From positions 1 to 28,184 of the forward strand of contig CAYTXG010000022.1 of the NCBI GenBank assembly GCA_964441025.1: a stretch of 28,184 nucleotides of DNA, given 5' to 3'. Origin of the DNA: JAAZIN01 sp964441025 (GTDB lineage Bacteria > Bacillota > Dethiobacteria > DTU022). The number at the start of each line of letters is the position of its first letter. The stretch's first letter is position 1. The notes under the pieces were generated by a model. It saw only the letters and a list, made by a program, of their open reading frames with translations, did no database searches and was not told the origin of the DNA. Below, in pieces: positions 7,711 to 15,586 of the stretch. The translations under genes and the position numbers were made by a program.

Positions 7711-9045
7711 CTATGCGGGCAATTCGCGTTTAATCTCTTCGTGAGCGGCCCGGTTCACCGGGTAACGCCAGAGCAAAACAGAACCTGCGATGAGTAGCAA
7801 AACCGGCAACAGGCCGATGCTGCTGCGTATGCCCAGCAGCGCGAGGGCAGACTGTGCACCTTCCGCCCCATATCCGCAGCGACCCAGCAGGGCTCCCAGT
7901 ATGGCCAGGCCGATAGCTATGGCGGTTTTCTGTGTAAGCAGCCATAAACCGGAAAATATACCCGCCCGCCTCTCCCCGGTGGTGCACTGATCGTACTCCA
8001 CCACGTCAGGCAATATTGACCAGGAGCAGAGGTAATGCGGTGTCGTGCCCACACCGGCCAGCACTGCCAGCAGGTAGACCGGCAGGGGGTGACCCGGAGC
8101 GAGAAGGGCCAACCCGATCAAAGCCGGCACCTGGATCCAGATGCCCAGAGCCCAGGTCTTGGCCTTGCCCAGCTTGTTGCTGACCTTGATCCAGAGGGGT
8201 AAAAACAGAATAGCGGTAAGCATAAAAGTAAGAACTATATAAGAGCTGTGTTCTTCAATCTGAACAGCATATACAAGGTAGTACATGAGCGCCGCCAGAA
8301 TAATATTCAGCGCCACCTGGATCAGAAAAAATATGATCACCGCCAGGCGAAAAGGTATGCACTGAAAAGCGAAAACAACACCGCGCCAGAAGGGAAGCGT
8401 ATCGTCATCAGAACCGGCTTGCGTTTTTTCCGATGTGGCAAAGAAGGTAATAAGGGAAACAGCTGCAATAAATATACCAAAAATCAGGCCCATGAGAGCA
8501 TAGCCTTCCCGGGGTGTGGGGCGCATTGCGACGATGATCAGGGCCAGACCTGCTGCAATCAGGTAGCCCAGCATGGAAAAAAACATCCGGAAACCGCTCA
8601 GGCTGGTGCGTTCATCATAATCAGTGGTCAGATCGGCGGAGAGAGCGCTGTAGGGGACATTGTACACGGTGAAAGCCGTGTTCATCAACAGGAAGGCACC
8701 CAGAACGTACCAGAACATCGTTCCCATCGGTAAAGAGGGGCCGTAGAAGAGCAAAGCAAAACTGAATCCAAAAGGCAGGGCTGCAGCGATCAGGTAAGGA
8801 CGCCTGCGCCCCAGGCGGGTTCGAGTGTGGTCGGAAAAATAACCCATAAGGGGATCGGTCACGGCATCGTAGAGTTTTCCGATCATCAATGCCAGGCCGG
8901 CCAGCTCCGGCCTGAACCCGAGGACATCGGTTAAGTAAAACAAAAGATAAAGGCTGACACATTGAAGCATGATTCCTGCACCGCTGTCGGCAATGCCGTA
9001 GCCCAGCTTGACTGTCATTTTAAGCCTGTTGGGGTTAGGATTCAT
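7711..9045 (-). CDS. GPH-family (MelB-like) sugar:cation symporter
   Basis: A 444-aa transporter of the glycoside-pentoside-hexuronide:cation symporter family, with about 12 hydrophobic helices. The N-terminal half carries the family hallmarks LYDAVTDPLMGYFSDHTRTR (cation-site region) and LGRRRPYL. Length is typical (440-480). The ATG overlaps the TGA of the IclR gene by one base (TGATG), and its GGAGGAGG site lies inside the last codons of that gene, so the two are translationally coupled. It probably imports the substrate processed by the surrounding enzymes; hexuronides, glycosides or related sugars are the usual cargo. Confidence 0.92.
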   Translation of the reverse strand: MNPNPNRLKMTVKLGYGIADSGAGIMLQCVSLYLLFYLTDVLGFRPELAGLALMIGKLYDAVTDPLMGYFSDHTRTRLGRRRPYLIAAALPFGFSFALLFYGPSLPMGTMFWYVLGAFLLMNTAFTVYNVPYSALSADLTTDYDERTSLSGFRMFFSMLGYLIAAGLALIIVAMRPTPREGYALMGLIFGIFIAAVSLITFFATSEKTQAGSDDDTLPFWRGVVFAFQCIPFRLAVIIFFLIQVALNIILAALMYYLVYAVQIEEHSSYIVLTFMLTAILFLPLWIKVSNKLGKAKTWALGIWIQVPALIGLALLAPGHPLPVYLLAVLAGVGTTPHYLCSWSILPDVVEYDQCTTGERRAGIFSGLWLLTQKTAIAIGLAILGALLGRCGYGAEGAQSALALLGIRSSIGLLPVLLLIAGSVLLWRYPVNRAAHEEIKRELPA

Positions 9046-9554
9046 CAGTTTTTGACCTCCTCCGGGTCTTTATTGGTCAATCTGAAACGATAAGAATCAC
9101 TACAGCCTGCAGCCGAGCAGTGCACCGGTGCGCTTTCACCGATATCCGCGCTGACCTTGACCATGCCGGGAGCCCGCTCCCCGTCAATATAGATGATCCG
9201 CCGGTCCGATATTACGGCCAGATGAGATGAAAAACCGGTCTGCTCCGCAAGCCGTGCAAGCTGCCCGCGCGCATATTTTTTTATATCGAGGCGGTCGATG
9301 ATCACCCTGGCCAGTTCGGCTATTTTTACAGTAGGGTGATAGCGACCGTCCCCGGTGCGCAACAGGTACCCCTCCGCTTCCAGGGTAGCCAGAAAACGAA
9401 GGGCGGTGCTGCGGTTAACCCCCATATGACCGGCCATTTCACTCTGGGTGATGCCCCCGGGCCGGCTGCAGACTTCTTCCAGCACTCGCAAGCCGCGGCT
9501 GAAAGTTTTGACCGGAGCGGCGCTAGAGATGCTCTTCCTTGCGGGCTTTTTCAT
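9045..9554 (-). CDS. Truncated IclR-family transcriptional regulator
   Basis: A 169-aa protein with a complete IclR winged helix-turn-helix (about 15-75, GGITQSEMAGHMGVNRSTAL) and only the first half of the effector domain (about 85-150). The domain runs normally to GESAPVHCSAAG, then stops matching and ends 19 residues later. Family members are about 250 aa, so roughly 80-100 residues, including much of the effector pocket, are missing. None of the other frames at the junction continues the domain. The last codons (DPEEVKN) double as the ribosome binding site of the symporter. The ATG lies 32 nt inside the 3' end of the ThDP gene. It is probably the local regulator acting at the operator near 11500. 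Loss of the ligand domain may make it inactive or ligand-independent. Confidence 0.82.
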   Translation of the reverse strand: MKKPARKSISSAAPVKTFSRGLRVLEEVCSRPGGITQSEMAGHMGVNRSTALRFLATLEAEGYLLRTGDGRYHPTVKIAELARVIIDRLDIKKYARGQLARLAEQTGFSSHLAVISDRRIIYIDGERAPGMVKVSADIGESAPVHCSAAGCSDSYRFRLTNKDPEEVKN

Positions 9555-11316
9555 AGGCCTTTCTTCTTTCTTTCAGATATGGGGGAACAGGCACATCCCA
9601 CCAGCCGGCGGCGGTTCCCCCGGAATAAGGGTGTCTCATGTTCACCTGCACCTCCACCAAACGGGGGCCTCCGGCATCAAGAGCGCGCCTGAGCGCCGGC
9701 CCCACTTCACCCGGCCGTGATACAGACTCCGCTTCAAAGCCGAAAGAACGGGCCAGGCTCACAAAATCCGGGGTGACAGATTCACCCGCGGCAGCGGTAA
9801 ACTCGGTGGCATAAACCCTGTCTGGGCCGTACACATCTATCTGCAGGTCGCGGATGGAAAGGAAACCCCTGTTGTTCAGCAGCATTACAATAATATCCAG
9901 CCCATACTGCACCGCGGTGGCCATTTCCTGCGCGGTCATCAGGAAATCGCCGTCACCTGTTACCGCCACTACGGGGAGGTTGGGACAGGCGAGTTTCACC
10001 CCGAGAGCTGCCGGCAGGGCAAACCCCATGGTGGAGAAACCGCCCGTGGTGACCAGGGTTCCCGGCTCGTAAAAGGGAAATTCCTGCAAAATCTGGGCCT
10101 GGCTGTGTCCGGAAGAGGTAACCAGGTAAGCATTACGCGGTAGCACCTGCCTGATCTCGTCAAGCGCCCGGGAGACAGTGACAGGCACAAGGTCGTCTGA
10201 ACGGAAAGGTGCCAGCCCGGCCAGCCAGTCGCTGCGCCTTTTAACTATTTCTGCTGTATAGGGCAGATCGCGGTAATCAATTCCAGCCGGGCCCAGCTCA
10301 TCAAGCAGGCCTTCCAGCACAGCACCGGCATCACCGAGCAGGGCGGCAGAGACAGGATAGTTTTTCCCCATTTCCGCAGGGTCAATATCGGCATGGATCA
10401 GGCGTGTCTCAGGAATGCTGAAGCTGACGCCCCGGCGGTAAGAGGAGGTTGTCTCATCGGCGAAACGGCAACCCAGGGCCAGTAAAACATCGGCGCTTGA
10501 AGCAAGGGCATTGCCGCAGGCAGTGCCCTTGGAGCCGGCATGCCAGGCATAAAGCAAATGGTCTTCGGGGAAGCTGCTTTTCCCGGCCAGGGTGGTGATT
10601 ACTGCAGCTCCCAACCGCTCGGCCAGGGCCACAAGCGCATTTGAAGCACGGGAGCGCAAAACGCCGCCGCCGGCCAGTATTACCGGTCGCTTCGCTTTAC
10701 CCAGAAGAGCTGCCGCCTTCTTTAGGGAGGAAGCGTCGGGCCGGGGCGGCGGCGGGAGGGTGGGAGCTGTCTCCTCCAGGGTGCAGTCTATCGCCTCGGC
10801 TTGCGTATCCATGGGCAGAGCAATCACTGCGGGACCGGGCCTGCCGGTATACATGGCCAGATGCGCCCTTCGAAGGAGATGGGGCAGTTGATCCACCCGG
10901 CCGGCCAGGCCGGCAAACTTGGACACCGGCTCGAGCACACGCAGGGAATCGGCTGTGCGCACCCTCTCCAGTTCCTGGAGAACACCACGCCCAAACATAT
11001 ATGTATGGGTTTCACCGGTAAATGCCAGCAGCGCCGTGGAGTCCACATAAGCGGTTCCCAGTCCCACAGCAAGGTTTAGCGCCCCGGGACCTATGGAAGT
11101 GAACACAGCCGCCGGGCGCCCCGCAACCCGGTAAAAACCATCTGCCATATGTGCGGCGCTCTGCTCGTGCCGCACCAGGTAGAGCGGCAGACTCTCCTTC
11201 TGTTCCATGAAAGCATCAACAAGCCCCAGGCAGCCGTGGCCGGGTATCCCCGCAACCCAGGGCACTCCGAAAGCGGTTAATGTCCGGGCAACTATTTGCC
11301 CTCCCGTTAAAAACAC
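9523..11316 (-). CDS. Thiamine-diphosphate enzyme, acetolactate synthase/IolD-like
   Basis: A 597-aa ThDP enzyme with the three-domain order of the acetolactate synthase superfamily. The N-terminal Pyr domain has the catalytic Glu (E51 in RHEQSAAH). A central nucleotide-binding-like domain (about 195-345) follows. The PP domain has the ThDP/Mg motif GDGDF (454-458) to NN (481-482). Unlike acetolactate synthase it reads IPGHG instead of YPGGA, and GVLQELER where synthases have a DAFQE-type segment. The C-terminus has GWWDVPVPPYL, recalling the WWDVPV tail of the inositol enzyme IolD. It is therefore best described as an ALS/IolD-like lyase or carboligase of unknown substrate. The start is GTG at 11316 behind GGAGGTG. 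It is the first gene of the operon, after a leader of about 175 nt. No regulatory subunit gene is present. Confidence 0.88.
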   Translation of the reverse strand: MFLTGGQIVARTLTAFGVPWVAGIPGHGCLGLVDAFMEQKESLPLYLVRHEQSAAHMADGFYRVAGRPAAVFTSIGPGALNLAVGLGTAYVDSTALLAFTGETHTYMFGRGVLQELERVRTADSLRVLEPVSKFAGLAGRVDQLPHLLRRAHLAMYTGRPGPAVIALPMDTQAEAIDCTLEETAPTLPPPPRPDASSLKKAAALLGKAKRPVILAGGGVLRSRASNALVALAERLGAAVITTLAGKSSFPEDHLLYAWHAGSKGTACGNALASSADVLLALGCRFADETTSSYRRGVSFSIPETRLIHADIDPAEMGKNYPVSAALLGDAGAVLEGLLDELGPAGIDYRDLPYTAEIVKRRSDWLAGLAPFRSDDLVPVTVSRALDEIRQVLPRNAYLVTSSGHSQAQILQEFPFYEPGTLVTTGGFSTMGFALPAALGVKLACPNLPVVAVTGDGDFLMTAQEMATAVQYGLDIIVMLLNNRGFLSIRDLQIDVYGPDRVYATEFTAAAGESVTPDFVSLARSFGFEAESVSRPGEVGPALRRALDAGGPRLVEVQVNMRHPYSGGTAAGWWDVPVPPYLKERRKAYEKARKEEHL

Positions 11317-11490
11317 AGTCGCACCTCCGTAAAAGTATATTTAAAGCGGGCTGAGGCTCCTTGTTGATCAACCCCGCCCCTTCTTTTCAGCAGCCCGGAT
11401 GTCCGGATGTTTCCTCTTTTTAGAATAATCGCCAGTAACAATGACCGGAATAAGACAATATTGTTGCGAATTTTAAAACAGTATAGGTAT
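11317..11490 (-). other. Long 5' leader of the ThDP operon
   Basis: About 175 nt separate the predicted transcription start from the GTG. The leader holds two small palindromes, ACAATATTGT (11455-11464) and GTTGATCAAC (11363-11372), and the arms CCGGA/TCCGG (11395-11406). A GCGGG/CCCGC pair brackets the second palindrome. No known riboswitch class was recognised and no T-run follows these hairpins. Between the -35 box and the ABC-F stop (11529-11676) no gene or clear terminator was seen. Confidence 0.4.
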
Positions 11491-11528
11491 ATTTGAAACA
11501 TTATTTCAAATGAGGGCAGCCCTGTCAA
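11491..11528 (-). promoter_or_regulatory. Operon promoter with an operator centred on the -10 box
   Basis: The minus strand has a perfect TTGACA -35 box (11523-11528), a 17-nt spacer and AATAAT -10 box (11500-11505). The -10 box sits inside a near-perfect palindrome, TTTGAAACATTATTTCAAA (11492-11510 on the plus strand), which extends by one more A-T pair at each end. One pair is mismatched. The shape resembles operators of IclR-family repressors such as KdgR (GAAACA-n-TGTTTC type), fitting the iclR gene that is second in this operon. A repressor bound here would block polymerase directly. The link to that protein is inference. Confidence 0.75.
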
Positions 11529-11676
11529 GCAGTTCTGCAAAATGAATGGGTGGAGATTGTGCGGGAAATTATGCGGGGAAATTTCCTTTGTTTGTCGTTG
11601 CGTCGGGGAGGAACCCTGCCGCTGGAAGGAAAACTGTTCATTGCGGTCTGTGAAGGGGGATAGGGAGGGGGCCGTA

Positions 11677-13599
11677 TTAATTTTGTTCCAGGCGCCCGCT
11701 AACTTTTTCCCAGTGCCGGAGCAGTTCGCTGAGCCTCCCTTTTGACGCCGCCAGCTCCTCGTCCAGCAGGCGCAGCCGGTTAAAATCGCCGTATTCCTCC
11801 GGATTGGAGAGTATCTTTTCAAAGCGGGCGACATCCGCCTCGGCGGCATGGATCTCATCTTCAAGGCGGGCCTGCTCCTTCCGCAGCCGCCGCCTGCGGC
11901 TCTCCAGCTCCCGCTGCCAGCGCTGCTCCGCCAGAAACTGCTGTTTCTGCAGCTTTGCCCTCCCGCTGTCCTTACCCTCTGCCGCCGTCTGCCGGCATGC
12001 CCTGCTTTCCAGGTACTCCTGGAAATTTCCCTCAAAAATATTCAGGACGCCCTGTCGCAATTCAAAGACGCGGTTGACCAGGTTTTTCAAAAAATAGCGG
12101 TCATGGGAGACCATGATCAGGGTACCCGGGTAAGCGCCCAAAACCGACTCCAACTCCTCCAGGGCCGGCAGGTCCAGGTGGCTGGTAGGCTCATCCATGA
12201 GCAGGCAGTTGCCGCTGCGCAGGGCCAGGCGGGCCAGGGCCAGGCGGCTCTTCTCGCCGCCACTTAATGCCGACACTTTTTTGAAGACATCATCGCCCCG
12301 AAAGAGATATCGGCCGAGGTGATTGCGCGCCTGCTTCAGATCCAGATCTGATGAAGCGGTAACCTCCTCCAGCACTGAGCGGTGGGGATCCAGTTGCTCC
12401 TGCTCCTGCGCAAAGTAGACCACCCTCACAGCCGGACCCAGGTGTATGTTTCCGAAACTGGGCCGCTCTTCACCGGCGATCATTTTCAGCAGAGTGCTCT
12501 TGCCCGAACCGTTGGGCCCCACCAGGGCGATGCGGTCCCCCCAGAAAATCTTGAAGTCAAGTTCATCAAAAAGTCTCTTCTCATCAAAAGATTTGCTCGC
12601 CTGCTCGAAGATGATCACCTGGCGCCCGCTGCGCCCGGCATAATCGAAATCCAGGTGAAAGCTCTCATCCTGGGGAGGGCGTTCCAGCAGCTCCATCCGC
12701 TCCAGTGCTTTCTGGCGGCTACGCGCCTGGCGCTTGGAGCGGCGGTCCGCCTTTGATTCGCGGATCAGCCTCTCTGTATGTTCCAGCAGCCGCTGCTGTT
12801 CCCGGTAGGCGCGCGCCCTGCTTTTCTCAAGCGCGGCATACTGCTCCCGGTAGCTGCTGTAATTGCCCCTGTAACTTGCAAGCTCTCCACCTTCAAGGGT
12901 AAAGATCTGCGTAACAACGCGGTCAAGGAAAAAGCGGTCATGGGAAACGATGAGCATGGTGCTGCTGGATTCGGACAGGTATTTCTCCAACCAGCCCAGC
13001 CCTTCGAAGTCGAGATAGTTGGTCGGCTCATCGAGAAGGAGAAGATGGGGATCACGCAGCAGCAGCGCTGCGAGGTTGGCCCTGCTCTTCTCGCCCCCGC
13101 TGAAGTGGACCATATCCCGCTCAAGTTCTTCGGGGGTGAAACCAAGGCCCGTGGCAACGGCGCTGATGCGGCTCTCCATGAGGTAGCCGCCCCCATCTTC
13201 AAAGCGGCGGACAGCATCACCGTAGTGATCAAGAAGAGGCTGCAGCTCCTCCTCGTCGGTGCGAGCCCGGGAGGCGATCTCCTGCTCCATGGCGGTGATC
13301 TGCCCTTGCAGCTCCATGAGGGCGCGGAAAGGCTTCTCCAGGTGGCTCCGCAGTGTTCCCCGGGCCTCTCTCCCTGGTTCCTGGGGCAGGTAACTCAGGG
13401 TTGCGGCCCGAGCCAGGCTAACGGCGCCTGCATCGGGTTCCAGCAGACCGGCGATGATCTGCAGCAGGGTGCTCTTCCCCGCTCCATTGGGCCCGATCAG
13501 CCCCGCCTTTTCGCCCGGCTGCAGCTGCAGCGATACCTTTCCCAGGACAGTCTGCGCCCCGAAGGATTTGCTGATTTTAAATGCCGTAAGCAAGGACAC
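11677..13599 (-). CDS. ABC-F family ATPase (YdiF/Uup type)
   Basis: A 640-aa soluble protein with two ABC domains and no membrane segments. The Walker A motifs are GPNGAGKST and GPNGSGKST, the signatures FSGGEKSR and LSGGEKSR, and the Walker B motifs LLLLDEPTNYLD and LLMDEPTSHLD, all intact. A charged linker of the ABC-F type lies between the domains (around the KADRRSKRQARSR segment). A C-terminal coiled coil rich in Arg, Glu and Leu (about the last 100 residues) resembles Uup/YdiF. ABC-F proteins act on the ribosome; some give antibiotic resistance, but nothing here shows that. The start is GTG at 13599, reading VSLLTAFKISKSFG, with GGGAG 5 nt upstream. A longer frame to 13644 includes this site and is less likely. 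Confidence 0.93.
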   Translation of the reverse strand: MSLLTAFKISKSFGAQTVLGKVSLQLQPGEKAGLIGPNGAGKSTLLQIIAGLLEPDAGAVSLARAATLSYLPQEPGREARGTLRSHLEKPFRALMELQGQITAMEQEIASRARTDEEELQPLLDHYGDAVRRFEDGGGYLMESRISAVATGLGFTPEELERDMVHFSGGEKSRANLAALLLRDPHLLLLDEPTNYLDFEGLGWLEKYLSESSSTMLIVSHDRFFLDRVVTQIFTLEGGELASYRGNYSSYREQYAALEKSRARAYREQQRLLEHTERLIRESKADRRSKRQARSRQKALERMELLERPPQDESFHLDFDYAGRSGRQVIIFEQASKSFDEKRLFDELDFKIFWGDRIALVGPNGSGKSTLLKMIAGEERPSFGNIHLGPAVRVVYFAQEQEQLDPHRSVLEEVTASSDLDLKQARNHLGRYLFRGDDVFKKVSALSGGEKSRLALARLALRSGNCLLMDEPTSHLDLPALEELESVLGAYPGTLIMVSHDRYFLKNLVNRVFELRQGVLNIFEGNFQEYLESRACRQTAAEGKDSGRAKLQKQQFLAEQRWQRELESRRRRLRKEQARLEDEIHAAEADVARFEKILSNPEEYGDFNRLRLLDEELAASKGRLSELLRHWEKVSGRLEQN

Positions 13600-13838
13600 A
13601 ACTGCTCCCTCTCTCTCTGCAAAAGGGGCCCGTCCGGCAGCCAATTGCTACAAATTGATTAGCAGCGCAGCCCCTGATAACGGCGCCCGTGACAGAGCAA
13701 CCTATCCGCCCGCTTCCGGACTGCGCCGCGGTTAACCGTCTTCTACTTTACAACATTTTAGCAAGATGCGCTACACGCAGCCCTGTTTGCCGGTACCCTG
13801 TGGACCGCTTTTTTCACCTGCAGCATCTGTTCAAGCTG

Positions 13839-13847
13839 TGCTATAAT
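13839..13847 (+). promoter_or_regulatory. Extended -10 promoter for sufC-sufB
   Basis: TGCTATAAT (13839-13847) is an extended -10 box, TGnTATAAT, about 33 nt before the sufC ATG. No good -35 box lies at 16-18 nt, as is common for extended -10 promoters. The rest of the divergent gap with the ABC-F gene (13600-13838) shows no other clear signal. Confidence 0.6.
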
Positions 13848-13880
13848 TTCTGTAGCAAAGGGAAAGAAAGGAGATCAGCC

Positions 13881-14633
13881 ATGCTGCATTTGGAAAATAT
13901 CGAGCTGAATTTCATAACAGATGAAAAGGTAAATTCTGTTTTTAAGGGGATCAACCTGGCTTTCGATTCGGGAAAAATATATGCCCTGACCGGGCCCAAC
14001 GGCAGCGGCAAGTCGTCGCTGGCCCGGGTGATCATGGGTATTCATCAACCCGATGCAGGAAAAATTGTTTATAAAGGTGAGGATATCACCGCCCTGGGCA
14101 TTGCGGAGCGGGCCCGCAAAGGGATCGGCTATGCCTTCCAGCAGCCTCCCCATTTCAAGGGGCTGAGGGTGGCGGATATCCTGGAAATAGCCATGCGTCA
14201 CAGCGATAACCATGAATGCGAATTCCTGCGGCGCATCGGCCTCTGCCCTGATGAATACCTGGAGCGGCCCCTTGACACCGGTCTTTCCGGGGGGGAGAGC
14301 AAGCGCATCGAAATTGCGACACTGCTGGCCCGTAATCCTGATTTCCGTATTTTCGACGAGCCTGAAGCGGGGATCGATCTGTGGAGCTTTGAGCAGCTCA
14401 TCGACGTTATAAAAAACAGCCATCGTTTGGATACCACCACGGTCATTATTTCCCACCAGGAGAAAATTTTAAATATAGTGGATGAAATAATACTGCTGGA
14501 GCATGGCGTTGTCACCATGCAGGGGCCCCGCGAAGAGATCTGGCCGCTCATACGTGAGAGCACCACCCGCTGCACCTGCACCAGGGAAGACTGCCCCAGG
14601 GGAGGGATCCCTTATGCTGACTGCCCTAGATAG
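13881..14633 (+). CDS. sufC: SufC-like ABC ATPase of a minimal SUF (SMS-type) Fe-S assembly system
   Basis: A 250-aa ABC ATPase of the SufC family. Walker A is GPNGSGKSS (38-46). The Q-loop region reads AFQQPPHFKG, the signature LSGGESKR, and Walker B FRIFDEPEAGIDLW, typical of SufC. SufC powers Fe-S cluster building on SufB/D-type scaffolds. Paired with a single scaffold gene and with no sufS, sufU or sufD nearby, it fits the two-gene SmsC-SmsB system described in archaea and anaerobic bacteria. The C-terminus has a cysteine-rich tail (C231, C233, C238, C248) not found in classical SufC. The ATG at 13881 follows AAAGGAG. Its end overlaps the start of sufB by 20 nt. Confidence 0.93.
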   Translation: MLHLENIELNFITDEKVNSVFKGINLAFDSGKIYALTGPNGSGKSSLARVIMGIHQPDAGKIVYKGEDITALGIAERARKGIGYAFQQPPHFKGLRVADILEIAMRHSDNHECEFLRRIGLCPDEYLERPLDTGLSGGESKRIEIATLLARNPDFRIFDEPEAGIDLWSFEQLIDVIKNSHRLDTTTVIISHQEKILNIVDEIILLEHGVVTMQGPREEIWPLIRESTTRCTCTREDCPRGGIPYADCPR

Positions 14634-15531
14634 AGAGATGCTGCGTTACGTCGCCGATCTGCAGGGGGAGCCCCCCGGCGCCTTCAATATACGCAAGGAC
14701 GGTGAGGGCGTTGAACGGCAATCAGCCCCTGGGATCGAGATCCGGCCGAAAAAAGATCAACCGGGCATAGATGTGATCGTGGAGCCCGGCGCAAAGGGGA
14801 CGGTGCATATACCGGTGATTATCACCCTCTCCGGGATCACGGACAAGGTCTTCAACACCATCGAGATCGGGTCCGGCGCCGATATTTTGCTGGTGGCGGG
14901 GTGCGGTATCCACAACCCCGGCCATGCCGAGACGCGCCACGATGGGATCCACGAGATATTCGTCAGGCGGGGCGCCGCTCTGCGCTACCAGGAGAAACAC
15001 TACGGCGAAGGCTCGGGCAATGGCAGGAGAGTCCTCAACCCCAAGACGGTACTCCTGGTGGAGGAGGACGCATACGCCGAACTGGAGCTGATCCAGATCC
15101 GCGGCGTGGATGATACGATCCGCGATACGGTTGCGAAAGTTGAGGCCAACGGTAAACTGGCCATGTTCGAGCGGCTCCTGACCCACGGCTCGCAGGAGGC
15201 GCGCAGCGATGTGCTTGTGGACCTTCTGGGTAAGGAGAGCACAGCCCGGATCATCTCCCGCTCTGTAGCCCAGGGAAGATCGAAGCAGCTCTTCCAGCCC
15301 CGCCTGGTGGCCCATGCTCAGGGACGGGGTCACATTGAGTGCGATTCCATCATCATGGATCAGGCGGTGGTCCGCTCCATCCCCGAGATCTGGGCTGAAA
15401 ATGCCGAGGCGGAGCTGGTGCACGAAGCTACCATCGGACGCATCGCCGGCGATCAGCTGATCAAGCTGATGACCCTGGGCTTGTCGGAGAGCGAAGCCGA
15501 GGAGGCAATAATCAGCGGTTTCTTGAAATAA
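14614..15531 (+). CDS. sufB: SufB/SufD-family scaffold protein (SmsB-like)
   Basis: A 305-aa SufBD-family protein, shorter than canonical SufB (about 470) or SufD (about 420) and consistent with the compact SmsB type. The beta-helix core runs from about 55 to 265. Candidate cluster or active residues are C243 in GHIECDS and H270/E271 in ELVHEATIG, near the places where SufB Cys405 and Glu434 and SufD His360 lie in Escherichia coli. C97 and His residues in GCGIHNPGH are also notable. The ATG at 14614 was chosen because GGGGAGGG lies 8 nt upstream, inside sufC. The frame is open back to 14503, but that part overlaps sufC. It should form the scaffold complex with the upstream ATPase. Confidence 0.92.
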   Translation: MLTALDREMLRYVADLQGEPPGAFNIRKDGEGVERQSAPGIEIRPKKDQPGIDVIVEPGAKGTVHIPVIITLSGITDKVFNTIEIGSGADILLVAGCGIHNPGHAETRHDGIHEIFVRRGAALRYQEKHYGEGSGNGRRVLNPKTVLLVEEDAYAELELIQIRGVDDTIRDTVAKVEANGKLAMFERLLTHGSQEARSDVLVDLLGKESTARIISRSVAQGRSKQLFQPRLVAHAQGRGHIECDSIIMDQAVVRSIPEIWAENAEAELVHEATIGRIAGDQLIKLMTLGLSESEAEEAIISGFLK

Positions 15532-15538
15532 AACTGTG

Positions 15539-15585
15539 CACCGTTAGTGCTCTCCGGTGCCTGGCACCGGAGAGCACTAACGGTG
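15539..15585. repeat. 47-nt perfect palindrome between convergent genes (REP-like)
   Basis: A 23-bp perfect inverted repeat (15539-15561 with 15563-15585) surrounds a single central T. The centre reads GGTGCCTGGCACC. It fills the gap between the sufB stop (15531) and the OYE stop (15587). Transcripts from either side would form a very stable hairpin. There is no U-tract, so it may stop or insulate transcription differently from a classical terminator. The core resembles REP-type palindromes; this is recognition by eye, not a search. Confidence 0.8.
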
Positions 15586-15586
15586 A

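Noticed and set aside
4889..11316. A standard branched-chain amino acid operon (ilvB-ilvD).
   Set aside because: There is no ilvN, ilvC or leu gene, the ThDP protein lacks typical synthase segments, and a sugar symporter, Gfo/Idh enzyme and IclR regulator are interleaved. It is kept as an alternative only for the dehydratase itself.
11317..11490. A riboswitch (for example ThDP or glycine type) in the long leader of the ThDP operon.
   Set aside because: No conserved THI-box or other known riboswitch core could be recognised; only small palindromes are present.
11307..12035. A 242-residue minus-strand reading frame across the 3' end of the ABC-F gene and the operon leader.
   Set aside because: It lies in another frame of the ABC-F gene, has a low-complexity Arg-rich composition and reads through the promoter and operator. 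It is a shadow.
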